From Alphaproteobacteria bacterium (GTDB lineage Bacteria; Pseudomonadota; Alphaproteobacteria; Rickettsiales; UBA1997), in assembly GCA_016869775.1 (NCBI GenBank), contig VGDJ01000047.1, forward strand, positions 1 through 8,790: a stretch of 8,790 nucleotides of DNA. The letters run 5' to 3'. Positions 1 to 6,201 of this stretch are shown here, one piece after another. Each line of letters begins with the position of its first letter. Positions within the stretch are counted from its first letter, which is position 1. Position numbers and translations under genes: made by a program. The notes below the pieces were generated by a model. That model did no database searches, was not told the origin of the DNA, and saw only the letters and a list, made by a program, of their open reading frames with translations.

Positions 1-633
1 GAGTTCTCGAATTTTTTTAACATCTTCGCTTGAAGCTACTCCACCAGAAGCAATTATTGGAATAAGAAGATTTTCAGCAAGTTTTTTGGTACCACTTGCA
101 TCAAAGCCAGCCATGGTTCCATCGCGTGAAATGTCGGTATAAATAATGGCGCTTGCTCCACAATATTCTAGTCTTTTTCCGAGTTCAATTGCCGAAATTT
201 TTGAATCTTCGACCCAGCCTTGAGTTGCGACTCCGCCATTTTTTGCATCGATTCCTATAACAATTTTGCCATGAAATTTTTTGCAAGCCTCAATAACTAA
301 TTGTGGATTTTTGAGAGCAATAGTACCAAGAATAACGCGATTTATCCCCCAAGACAAAGCTTCTTCAATGTCGTTAAGTGATCTAATTCCACCCCCAAGT
401 TGAATCGGAATTTTAATTGATTTGAGAATTTCATTAATGGATTGTTTATTGGTTATTTTGCCATTTAATGCGCCATCAAGATCAACAAGATGTAAAAACT
501 TAAACCCCAATTTTTCAAATTCTAAAGCTTGACTTGCAGGATCGTTATTAAATATAGTTGATTGGTTCATATCGCCTTGATAAAGACGAACACACTTACT
601 GTCCTTAATGTCGATGGCAGGAAAAAAAATCAT
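1..633 (-). CDS. hisA: HisA, ProFAR isomerase (3' end outside window)
   Basis: HisA performs the Amadori isomerisation of ProFAR to PRFAR, the fourth step of histidine biosynthesis, in the cytoplasm. I translated the minus strand from the ATG at 633-631 and obtained 211 residues open to the window edge; HisA is usually about 240, so roughly 30 C-terminal residues are missing. The (beta/alpha)8-barrel landmarks are present: N-terminal FPAIDIK with the catalytic aspartate at D8, HLVDLDGA at 48-55, the phosphate-binding QLGGGIR at 78-84, IGIDAKNGG with the second catalytic aspartate D129, IYTDISRDGT at 164-173, and IIASGGV at 193-199. The start is fixed because HisA proteins begin a few residues before the first catalytic aspartate. 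The absence of HisF-type N-terminal sequence and the D8/D129 pair favour HisA over HisF. No Shine-Dalgarno sequence precedes the start, and only 11 bp separate it from the divergent gene at 645, so its promoter must lie inside that gene or further upstream. Confidence 0.96.
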   Translation of the reverse strand, partial: MIFFPAIDIKDSKCVRLYQGDMNQSTIFNNDPASQALEFEKLGFKFLHLVDLDGALNGKITNKQSINEILKSIKIPIQLGGGIRSLNDIEEALSWGINRVILGTIALKNPQLVIEACKKFHGKIVIGIDAKNGGVATQGWVEDSKISAIELGKRLEYCGASAIIYTDISRDGTMAGFDASGTKKLAENLLIPIIASGGVASSEDVKKIREL

Positions 634-651
634 AAATATAAGCTATGTTAA
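614..651 (+). promoter_or_regulatory. Possible sigma70-like promoter for the small membrane gene
   Basis: On the plus strand, ATGGCA at 614-619 matches 4 of 6 positions of the -35 consensus. After a 17-bp spacer, TATAAG at 637-642 matches 5 of 6 of the -10 consensus. Transcription would then begin near 649, almost on the second ATG (651), giving a leaderless or near-leaderless mRNA. The whole element overlaps the first codons of hisA. In such AT-rich DNA matches of this quality arise by chance, so this is only a candidate. Confidence 0.2.
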
Positions 652-980
652 TGAAAATTTTGCTGAAGATTTGGCCAGCTTTAACGCCAATTTTAATTTA
701 TATTTGTTGGCAATTATTTTTGAAAAAATTGGTTAATAAAATTTTTAGAAGTAAAGCCGATTTAAATCAACACAATATTGGGGATGAGGGTAGGGTTATA
801 GAAGCTGAGTTTTATCAATCACGTCAGGGCTTGAAAACCGATTCATCAAAAAATCTTAGCTATAAAAAACAAAAAGGTATCAAAGAGCGAATTTTTTCAC
901 TCAACAACAAAAATTTCGTGATAATTTTGTATATAAGCTTAATCGCTGGTGTTTTATGCATTTTGTCTTTTGCTCTTTAG
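645..980 (+). CDS. Small two-helix membrane protein, unknown function
   Basis: This 111-residue protein is not confidently recognised. Its architecture is clear: an N-terminal hydrophobic helix at about residues 8-26 (WPALTPILIYICWQLFL), a charged, Lys-rich central segment at about 27-90, and a second hydrophobic helix at about 91-110 ending at the C-terminus. The N-terminal helix with its prolines faintly recalls short alphaproteobacterial membrane proteins of the DUF6111 type, but the C-terminal part does not fit well and I do not assign it. Two in-frame starts are possible, ATG at 645 and ATG at 651; the second gives MKILLKIWP, a more usual beginning, and suits a near-leaderless transcript. 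It is the only plus-strand gene between minus-strand hisA and rlmJ, starting 11 bp from the former and ending 33 bp from the latter. The hydrophobic-charged-hydrophobic pattern and its position filling an otherwise empty gap argue that it is real. Confidence 0.65.
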   Translation: MLMKILLKIWPALTPILIYICWQLFLKKLVNKIFRSKADLNQHNIGDEGRVIEAEFYQSRQGLKTDSSKNLSYKKQKGIKERIFSLNNKNFVIILYISLIAGVLCILSFAL

Positions 981-999
981 GTTTGTGAATTTCATCTAA

Positions 1000-1021
1000 T
1001 AAAATAATTAAAATTATTTTA
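1000..1021. repeat. AT-only inverted repeat at the convergent gene ends
   Basis: Ten-base arms, 1000-1009 and 1012-1021, are perfectly complementary around a two-base centre (AAAATAATT facing AATTATTTT plus one outer T-A pair). It lies between the end of the small plus-strand gene and the end of rlmJ and covers the rlmJ stop codon. Its position suits a shared transcription end, but the stem is entirely A/T and no clear U-run follows at the usual spacing on either strand, so it would be a poor intrinsic terminator. Confidence 0.3.
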
Positions 1022-1892
1022 AATTTTTGAGTTCAAAAAATTCACCCGAGGAGTTTTTTAAATACCCTAAAATTTTTGGAAAATATAGTTTAATTTTTTC
1101 ATCAACTTGCCACGGCATATTGAAAACAAACATCCCGCAAGCATGCATTTTTGAAGATTTTGTTGAGTTGTTACCTACATCAAAAATTAAGTGATGAATT
1201 TTTTCAAATTTCAGATTTAAAATTTTTTGATAAAAAATTTCTAAATTTTTTTCATCTCCTTCAATAATTGGATGCCACAGCAAATATATTCCATTCGAGC
1301 AGCGCTTATAACCGTTTTGCAGAGACTCAATTGCTAATTCATAATCACTAGAAATCTTCTGATGATTTTTTTCAAAAGCAGAATCAATCAAAATAATGGC
1401 GCGTTTTTCGATAGAAGGAAGCTTTGATTTGGTTAGCTCGAAGCCATTTTCTTGCGTGCATAAAATCTTTTTATTGCCAGCAAAATTGCGCTTTAATCCG
1501 TAAAATACATCATGATTAGTTTCGGCAAAAATTGCTTTATCTTGAGAGCGCAAAAAGTTTTTTATGATAATTGGCGAACCGCAATAATACTTTAAATTTT
1601 GGGGTAAGTTATCGATGTTGCAAAGATTTATTTTGGCTAAAATTTCAAGAAATTTTTTTGGTAAAATTTCTTGAAAATTGGTTTGCAATAAAATTTTTTT
1701 GAGACCTTCATTAAACTCGTTAGTTTTTAACGATTTTTCGTTATTTATATCGTATTTTCCAAGGCCGGAATGAGTATCGATAGCTAGAAACGAACTTGAT
1801 TTTTCGTGAAGTTTTTCAAGGCAAAAGATGAGAACTAAGTGCTTAAATATGTCGGCAAAATTACCCGCGTGAAAGTGGTGTTGGTAATTCAT
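1014..1892 (-). CDS. rlmJ: RlmJ homologue, 23S rRNA (adenine-N6)-methyltransferase family, altered catalytic motif
   Basis: The RlmJ family methylates N6 of A2030 (E. coli numbering) of 23S rRNA using S-adenosylmethionine. The 292-residue product is near the family's usual length of about 280. It opens with the family signature MNYQHHFHAGNFADIFKHL (residues 1-19). It also carries AIDTHSGLGKYD at 37-48 in the SAM-binding part, YCGSP at 103-107, LLWHPI at 204-209, and GMFVFNMPW at 253-261 near the C-terminus. The oddity is the catalytic motif IV. Where RlmJ has DPPY/F followed by Glu, this protein reads D170-S-A-F173-E174, so both prolines are replaced (codons TCT and GCT); the late NPPW is also NMPW. 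The aspartate and the aromatic residue are kept, so activity is possible but uncertain. It is the last gene of the glmU operon, 3 nt after the preceding stop, with no Shine-Dalgarno sequence, so translation is probably coupled. Confidence 0.88.
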   Translation of the reverse strand: MNYQHHFHAGNFADIFKHLVLIFCLEKLHEKSSSFLAIDTHSGLGKYDINNEKSLKTNEFNEGLKKILLQTNFQEILPKKFLEILAKINLCNIDNLPQNLKYYCGSPIIIKNFLRSQDKAIFAETNHDVFYGLKRNFAGNKKILCTQENGFELTKSKLPSIEKRAIILIDSAFEKNHQKISSDYELAIESLQNGYKRCSNGIYLLWHPIIEGDEKNLEIFYQKILNLKFEKIHHLIFDVGNNSTKSSKMHACGMFVFNMPWQVDEKIKLYFPKILGYLKNSSGEFFELKNLK

Positions 1893-1895
1893 TGA

Positions 1896-2438
1896 TTAAT
1901 TAATGATGTCGCTCTCATTATCGGGAAACTCTTCTACTCCAATTACTTCGCAATTTCCATTGGCAATGTAAGCATCGAGACCAACGCTGGCAATTTCTTT
2001 AAAACGACTATCGCCTAAGACGCGCACTAATGTGCCAACCGGTCCAGATGTTTGAACGTTAAAATAAACTCCAGTTTGCTCGAATTGAGCTTTAAAACTC
2101 TCGCACATACCGTCAGCCTCACATCTTTTTATAATTTTTTTATCTTTATCTAAAATTAATAATGAAGATATGGCGCGCTTTTTACATTCGTGTTTAGTGC
2201 AAATAAATCCAGTTTTTGGTTCACATTTTAATCGCTTCCATGCTTTTGCTTTATTAAAATAATTCTCGGCATCAGAAAAAAGTTTTTTGAAGTCAATTTG
2301 TTGAATCGATTCACGACTATCAGTTTTTTCAATTTCGATGTTGGTATTTTTGATTTTATCTTTGAGGTCTAATTCTTTAGCAAAGCTATTAGAATTAATT
2401 AAAATCAATAGTGACAATAAATAAATATATAATTTCAT
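1896..2438 (-). CDS. Exported six-cysteine protein, unknown function
   Basis: The 180-residue product begins with a clear signal peptide: a short basic start (MK), a hydrophobic core at about 4-15, and a likely signal peptidase I site after A20 (NSFA before KEL). The mature protein is therefore periplasmic or outside the cell. A Lys/Glu-rich linker, about 21-65, leads into a compact domain, about 68-168, holding six cysteines at 72, 80, 85, 106, 112 and 163. The even number in an exported protein suggests disulfide bonds or a metal site. The spacing C-x7-C-x4-C, then C-x5-C, followed by a beta-rich segment (VYFNVQTSGPVGTLVRVLGD, 124-143) resembles uncharacterised proteins I recall from AT-rich alphaproteobacteria, but I cannot name a family. 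It sits 31 nt after ggt and 3 nt before rlmJ in the same orientation, so it is probably co-transcribed with exported envelope proteins. No Shine-Dalgarno sequence precedes the ATG. Confidence 0.8.
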   Translation of the reverse strand: MKLYIYLLSLLILINSNSFAKELDLKDKIKNTNIEIEKTDSRESIQQIDFKKLFSDAENYFNKAKAWKRLKCEPKTGFICTKHECKKRAISSLLILDKDKKIIKRCEADGMCESFKAQFEQTGVYFNVQTSGPVGTLVRVLGDSRFKEIASVGLDAYIANGNCEVIGVEEFPDNESDIIN

Positions 2439-2469
2439 ATTTTAGAGAAGAGTTAATTTTTTTAGTAAA

Positions 2470-4260
2470 CTATTTACCGATTGCAGACCCTTGTCTTCTG
2501 GGGTCAGCGCCACCGTATAGTTTGGAATTTTCGATTTTTATAGCCTGAATTGCACTCGTAATGTGGGTGATTTTTACTTTATGTCCTATTTTTTGCAAAG
2601 GTTTTTTTAAGTATATTAGGTCGGTGTTTTTTTCGAGTTCGATGATTCCGTTTAGAGCAATAAAATTAGGCAGTGAAATGGCTTCTTGGATATCAATTTT
2701 CCAATCAAGGGTGGCAATTAATGTTTTTATAACATGTTGAATAATGCGCGGACCATTTGGCGAGCCAACGACCTCAACTAATCGATTTTTATTGTCGAAA
2801 ACAAAAGTTGGTGACATTGAACTAAGGGGTTGCTTAAGGGGTTCGACGCGATTGGCCACCAATTTTCCATCGACAGATGGTAAAAATGAAAAGTCGGTCA
2901 TTTGATTATTTAGAAAAAACCCATCAACAATCAAAGTTGATCCAAAGGGATATTCTATACTGCTTGTGAGAGATACGGCATTGCCATATTGATCGACAAC
3001 CGAAAGATGAGTTGTTGAGGGTTTTTCGGGGGTTGGATAATAAATTTTTGAAATAGTATTGTTTGAATTAGTTATAAATTTTTTGGAAGTAACAAAATCA
3101 CCCGGACGAACATTGATATTTGCTTGATTAGTTTTGATAGTTTGGGCGCGCATTTTTAAATATTGCTTATCGAGCATTTGCTTGATTGGAACGGTAGGAA
3201 TGTCACCTAAATATTTATTGCGATCGGCATAAGCTAATTTCAAGCTTTCCAGAATTAGATGAATAGCTTCGAGTGAATTTGGTTTGTATTTTGATAAATC
3301 AAAATTTTCGAGAATTCCAAGAGTTTGCAAAATTGTAATACCGCCAGAACTCGGCAATGGCATTGAGCATATTTTGTAGGTTTGGCGATATTTAGCGCAA
3401 ATTAATTTGCCAGATGTAGAGCGATATTTTTTTAAATCTTCCTTAGTTAAATATCCCGCCATTTTTTTTGAATTTTTAACAGCAAACTCAATATCTTGGG
3501 CGATTTGACCCTCATAAAATGGCTTTATACCTTTGTTGGCAATGGTTTCGAGAGTTTTAGCTAACTGATAATTTTTGATGATAGTGCCGGTTTTTTTGGG
3601 TTGGCCATCATTGTCAAAATAGATGCGCATTCCGTCCGATTCTGAGAGGTGTTTAATCGATTTTAAATTGGCATACATTTTTGGAGAAATTGGGTAACCT
3701 TCTCGAGCAATATCTATGGCTTTTACAAATAGTTTTTTCCATGGTGTTTTACCATATCGTTGGTGAGCATTAAACATGGCGTGCAAAGCCCCCGGAGTTC
3801 CAACTGCAACACCAGTTCCAACTACTTCAAAAAATTTTTGTGGATTTCCTTCGGTATCTAAAAACATCTCTGGAAAGCTTGCAATTGGGGCATTTTCTCG
3901 ACCATTGAAATAAATATTCTTACCTGATTTTTTATCGTGATAAAGCAAAAATAATCCGCCACCAATTCCTGAAGAATGAGGTTCAATAACATTTAAGACT
4001 AATTGTGAAGCAATACTTGCATCAATGGCATTTCCGCCATTTTCAAGTATTTCGGCGCCGGCCATGGAGGCTAATTTTTCGGAAGTAGAAATCATATATT
4101 TTTCGCCAATAACTGATTTATATTGGCTAAAACCTGAAAATTCATCTCCATGCCATTGATCATTCGAATATGGTTTTGAAGCAAGTTTAAAATTTGTGCA
4201 TCCACTTATTATAAATTGGCTCAGGGCAATAATTAGAAAGCAAATTTTTGATTTTGTCAT
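2470..4260 (-). CDS. ggt: Gamma-glutamyltransferase, predicted lipoprotein
   Basis: This N-terminal nucleophile (Ntn) hydrolase cleaves gamma-glutamyl bonds of glutathione and related compounds, transferring the glutamyl group to water or amino acids. It is made as a precursor that cuts itself into large and small subunits. The 596 residues match the family length. The start carries a lipoprotein signal (MTKSK, a hydrophobic core, then lipobox I-S-G-C21), predicting a lipid anchor facing the periplasm; the +2 residue is Thr, compatible with outer-membrane sorting. Family landmarks follow: GGNAIDA at 75-81, IEPHSSGIGGG at 92-102, R121 in RENAP for glutamate carboxylate binding, PLPSSGGI at 301-308, and STTHLSVVD at 415-423. 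In that last motif T416 is the expected cleavage site and nucleophile. Then come NNQMTDFS at 451-458, PLSSMSPT at 478-485, GSPNGPRI at 499-506 and C-terminal GADPRRQGSA. The usual oxyanion-hole GG pair reads N502-G503. It lies 11 nt after the SH3 gene. A role in recovering glutathione-derived amino acids or sulfur is inferred. Confidence 0.95.
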   Translation of the reverse strand: MTKSKICFLIIALSQFIISGCTNFKLASKPYSNDQWHGDEFSGFSQYKSVIGEKYMISTSEKLASMAGAEILENGGNAIDASIASQLVLNVIEPHSSGIGGGLFLLYHDKKSGKNIYFNGRENAPIASFPEMFLDTEGNPQKFFEVVGTGVAVGTPGALHAMFNAHQRYGKTPWKKLFVKAIDIAREGYPISPKMYANLKSIKHLSESDGMRIYFDNDGQPKKTGTIIKNYQLAKTLETIANKGIKPFYEGQIAQDIEFAVKNSKKMAGYLTKEDLKKYRSTSGKLICAKYRQTYKICSMPLPSSGGITILQTLGILENFDLSKYKPNSLEAIHLILESLKLAYADRNKYLGDIPTVPIKQMLDKQYLKMRAQTIKTNQANINVRPGDFVTSKKFITNSNNTISKIYYPTPEKPSTTHLSVVDQYGNAVSLTSSIEYPFGSTLIVDGFFLNNQMTDFSFLPSVDGKLVANRVEPLKQPLSSMSPTFVFDNKNRLVEVVGSPNGPRIIQHVIKTLIATLDWKIDIQEAISLPNFIALNGIIELEKNTDLIYLKKPLQKIGHKVKITHITSAIQAIKIENSKLYGGADPRRQGSAIGK

Positions 4261-4271
4261 TTTTGGAATTT

Positions 4272-4763
4272 TTATTGAAGATCAAGATTGTCAATGCCGA
4301 ATAAGTCTTGTGAATGAACCCAGCCTTTTTTGTCGTTAATTTTTATAGCGCACCAAGATTTTTCGCATTTTAATAATTCGCCAATTACGAAATTTTCGAT
4401 ATTAAAAATTTTTCTAGAATTGGGGTCTTTTTTAACAAACATTCCGATAATATTTTTTTTGCTGTAAATTAAAACATGGCGTTTTTTTGTTATCAAATTT
4501 TGAGCAATCCAGCCTTTTGAGCCTTCGTAATCTTCAATCTCGCACCAATTATCATATTCACTTACAACTCTGATAGGTAAATTTTTTATTTTGAATGAAT
4601 ATTTAATTGGATAATTTGACCCCGGTCCTGATCTGACGTTGGTTTCGTTGGCCCTGAGTGAAGCAAAATAATTGACTTCTTGAATTTGTTGAGCAGATTT
4701 TGACTCGTTACTCAAAGAAACAAAAAACAAAAATATGGTTAAAAATAAGTATTTTTTATTCAT
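4272..4763 (-). CDS. Exported protein with two bacterial SH3 repeats
   Basis: The 163-residue product has a signal peptide: MNKK, a hydrophobic core at about 5-17, and a probable cleavage after A24 (SKSA before QQ). Two SH3-like modules follow. The first, about 33-92, has the hallmark FASLRANETNVRSGPGSNYP (33-52), then W73 and GWIAQ (84-88). The second, about 97-156, is more diverged but keeps a parallel WC (137-138) and GWVH (147-150). Bacterial SH3 domains of this type commonly bind peptidoglycan or peptide stems, and the closest relatives I recall are short SH3 (DUF1058-like) exported proteins of Alphaproteobacteria. A cell-wall role is inferred from the domain and from its place after glmU. 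Its ATG lies inside the end of glmU, an 8-nt overlap in another frame with no Shine-Dalgarno sequence, which predicts translational coupling to glmU. The only cysteines, C74, C133 and C138, are in the SH3 modules. Confidence 0.88.
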   Translation of the reverse strand: MNKKYLFLTIFLFFVSLSNESKSAQQIQEVNYFASLRANETNVRSGPGSNYPIKYSFKIKNLPIRVVSEYDNWCEIEDYEGSKGWIAQNLITKKRHVLIYSKKNIIGMFVKKDPNSRKIFNIENFVIGELLKCEKSWCAIKINDKKGWVHSQDLFGIDNLDLQ

Positions 4764-6114
4764 GATCTTTGGGGTTTTTGGAGTTGCGGAATTTTATTGC
4801 GCCTTGATTAATATTTTTTTGAGGGCTTCGCGAGACCGCCAATTCATTAGATTCAACATCTTTGGTAATTATTGAGCCAGCTCCAATAATGGCGCCATCT
4901 TGGATTGATAGTGGTGCCACTAAAGCCGAGTTTGACCCGATAAAAACATTATCACCAATTTTGGTTTGATATTTGTTAAAACCATCGTAGTTGCAGGTGA
5001 TTGTACCAGCGCCAATATTTGATTTTGTGCCGATTATGGTATCGCCAATGTAGCTCAAATGGTTGATTTTAGAATTTTCGCCGATCTCAGATTTTTTGAT
5101 TTCAACAAAATTGCCAATATTTACATTCTCGTTCAAGGTAGTATTAGGGCGAATTCTTGCGAAAGGGCCAACGCAACAATGGCTTTTTATATGCGCTCCC
5201 TCGATATGGCAAAATGATTTTATTTCAACATTTTTTTCGATAACAACACCAACTCCGAAAACAACATTCGGGTGAATAATAACATCGTTAGAAATTTCGG
5301 TATCAAAGCTAAAAAAAACAGTTTTTGGCGAAACTAAAGTAACCCCAGATTCCATCATTTTGTAGCGGATTTGTTTTTGTTTAATTTTTTCGACCATTGC
5401 GAGTTCGCTACGAGAATTAACCCCTAAAACCTCGTGGTTGTTGGTTTTGATGAAGGTACATTTTAAGCCAATTTGATTGGCTATCCCAACAATATCGGTT
5501 AAATAAAATTCCTGAGCCGAATTTTTGTTATCAACCTGAGCAAGAAGTTTTGGAAGAATTTCGCCATCAACGGCAATTACACCTGAATTACAAAGCGCAA
5601 TTTTTCGTTCAATTTCATTAGCATCTTTGAATTCGACGATTTTGTTGAGATGGTTGTTTTCATCGATAACTAATCTTCCGTATGAATTGGGATTTTCATC
5701 TTCAAATCCTAAAATGCACAGCGAAAAATTGTTTAGTTTTTCAAGCATTTTGTGGAGAGTTTGATGATTTATAAGTGGCGTATCGCCATATAAAATTAGA
5801 ACTTTTTTAGCTAATTTTTTAGAGCTATTAAATGATTCGATAGCGCAAGAAACTGCATGAGCCGTGCCTTTGCGTTCATTTTGAGTAACAAAATCCAAAA
5901 CTAAATTTTTGTGGGTCGAAGAAATTTTATGTTGATAGTTTAGCATTTCATCGGAAATTACGATCGAAATATTTGCGGGATTAATTTTTTTGGCCTCATC
6001 AATAACCATATTTAACATTTCTCGACCTGCAATTTTGTGCATAACTTTTGGGAGATCTGACTTCATTCTAGTGCCTTTGCCAGCTGATAAAATAATTATT
6101 GTCGGGTTGACCAT
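4756..6114 (-). CDS. glmU: GlmU, bifunctional GlcNAc-1-P uridylyltransferase / GlcN-1-P acetyltransferase
   Basis: GlmU acetylates glucosamine-1-phosphate and then adds UMP to give UDP-GlcNAc, the precursor for peptidoglycan and lipid A, in the cytoplasm. The 452 residues are close to the 456 of E. coli GlmU and both halves are complete. The N-terminal nucleotidyltransferase, about 1-235, shows LSAGKGTRM at 9-17, LPKVMHKIAG at 21-30, QNERKGTAHAV at 78-88, the YGDTPL loop with metal-binding D111, EFYLTD at 202-207, and GVNSR with N233. The C-terminal left-handed beta-helix, about 255-440, has hexapeptide repeats, RPNT at 322-325, NHLSYIGD with catalytic H352, and IGAGTITCNYDG at 367-378. A short hydrophilic tail closes it. 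Neither glmS nor glmM is next to it. It is the first gene of the five-gene minus-strand operon and faces the divergent GT-C-like gene across 87 bp. The ATG gives the standard GlmU N-terminus but has no Shine-Dalgarno sequence. Confidence 0.98.
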   Translation of the reverse strand: MVNPTIIILSAGKGTRMKSDLPKVMHKIAGREMLNMVIDEAKKINPANISIVISDEMLNYQHKISSTHKNLVLDFVTQNERKGTAHAVSCAIESFNSSKKLAKKVLILYGDTPLINHQTLHKMLEKLNNFSLCILGFEDENPNSYGRLVIDENNHLNKIVEFKDANEIERKIALCNSGVIAVDGEILPKLLAQVDNKNSAQEFYLTDIVGIANQIGLKCTFIKTNNHEVLGVNSRSELAMVEKIKQKQIRYKMMESGVTLVSPKTVFFSFDTEISNDVIIHPNVVFGVGVVIEKNVEIKSFCHIEGAHIKSHCCVGPFARIRPNTTLNENVNIGNFVEIKKSEIGENSKINHLSYIGDTIIGTKSNIGAGTITCNYDGFNKYQTKIGDNVFIGSNSALVAPLSIQDGAIIGAGSIITKDVESNELAVSRSPQKNINQGAIKFRNSKNPKDHE

Positions 6115-6201
6115 AAGATTTTAGTGAAATTTTTCTTTTAAATTTTCATGATGAATTTAAATTAAGGTCAATTTTTATTATGTAAATATATTTAAATAAT
6201 C
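6115..6201. other. Divergent intergenic region between glmU and the GT-C-like gene
   Basis: This is the only divergent gap wide enough to hold promoters for both flanking genes. It is almost entirely A/T with short runs. The glmU side holds a reasonable minus-strand -35/-10 pair, listed separately. For the plus-strand gene, TATTAT at 6176-6181 could serve as a -10 box, but no acceptable -35 lies at the usual distance. I see no operator-like palindrome of convincing length, no riboswitch fold and no small ORF. Confidence 0.5.
6142..6171 (-). promoter_or_regulatory. Candidate sigma70-type promoter for the glmU operon
   Basis: Read on the minus strand, TTGACC (6171-6166) matches 5 of 6 positions of the -35 consensus. 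After an 18-bp spacer, GAAAAT (6147-6142) matches 4 of 6 of the -10 consensus. Transcription would start near 6135, leaving an untranslated leader of about 20 nt before the glmU ATG at 6114. The -35 is one of the few G/C-containing words in the gap, which adds some weight. Confidence 0.35.

Noticed and set aside
1000..1021. Inverted repeat as an efficient terminator of rlmJ
   Set aside because: The stem is only A/T with almost no loop, and no U-run follows on the minus strand; kept only as a repeat.
1195..1250. Long A and T runs in rlmJ as possible frameshift or phase-variation sites
   Set aside because: The reading frame is intact with family motifs on both sides, and similar runs occur in every gene here, so they reflect base composition.
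5063..5275. 70-codon open frame on the plus strand
   Set aside because: It lies wholly antisense to the beta-helix half of glmU, whose reading is certain; the translation shows no domain and no separate promoter.
6176..6181. TATTAT as the -10 box of the GT-C-like gene
   Set aside because: No acceptable -35 sequence lies 16-19 bp upstream, and such words are common by chance in DNA this AT-rich.
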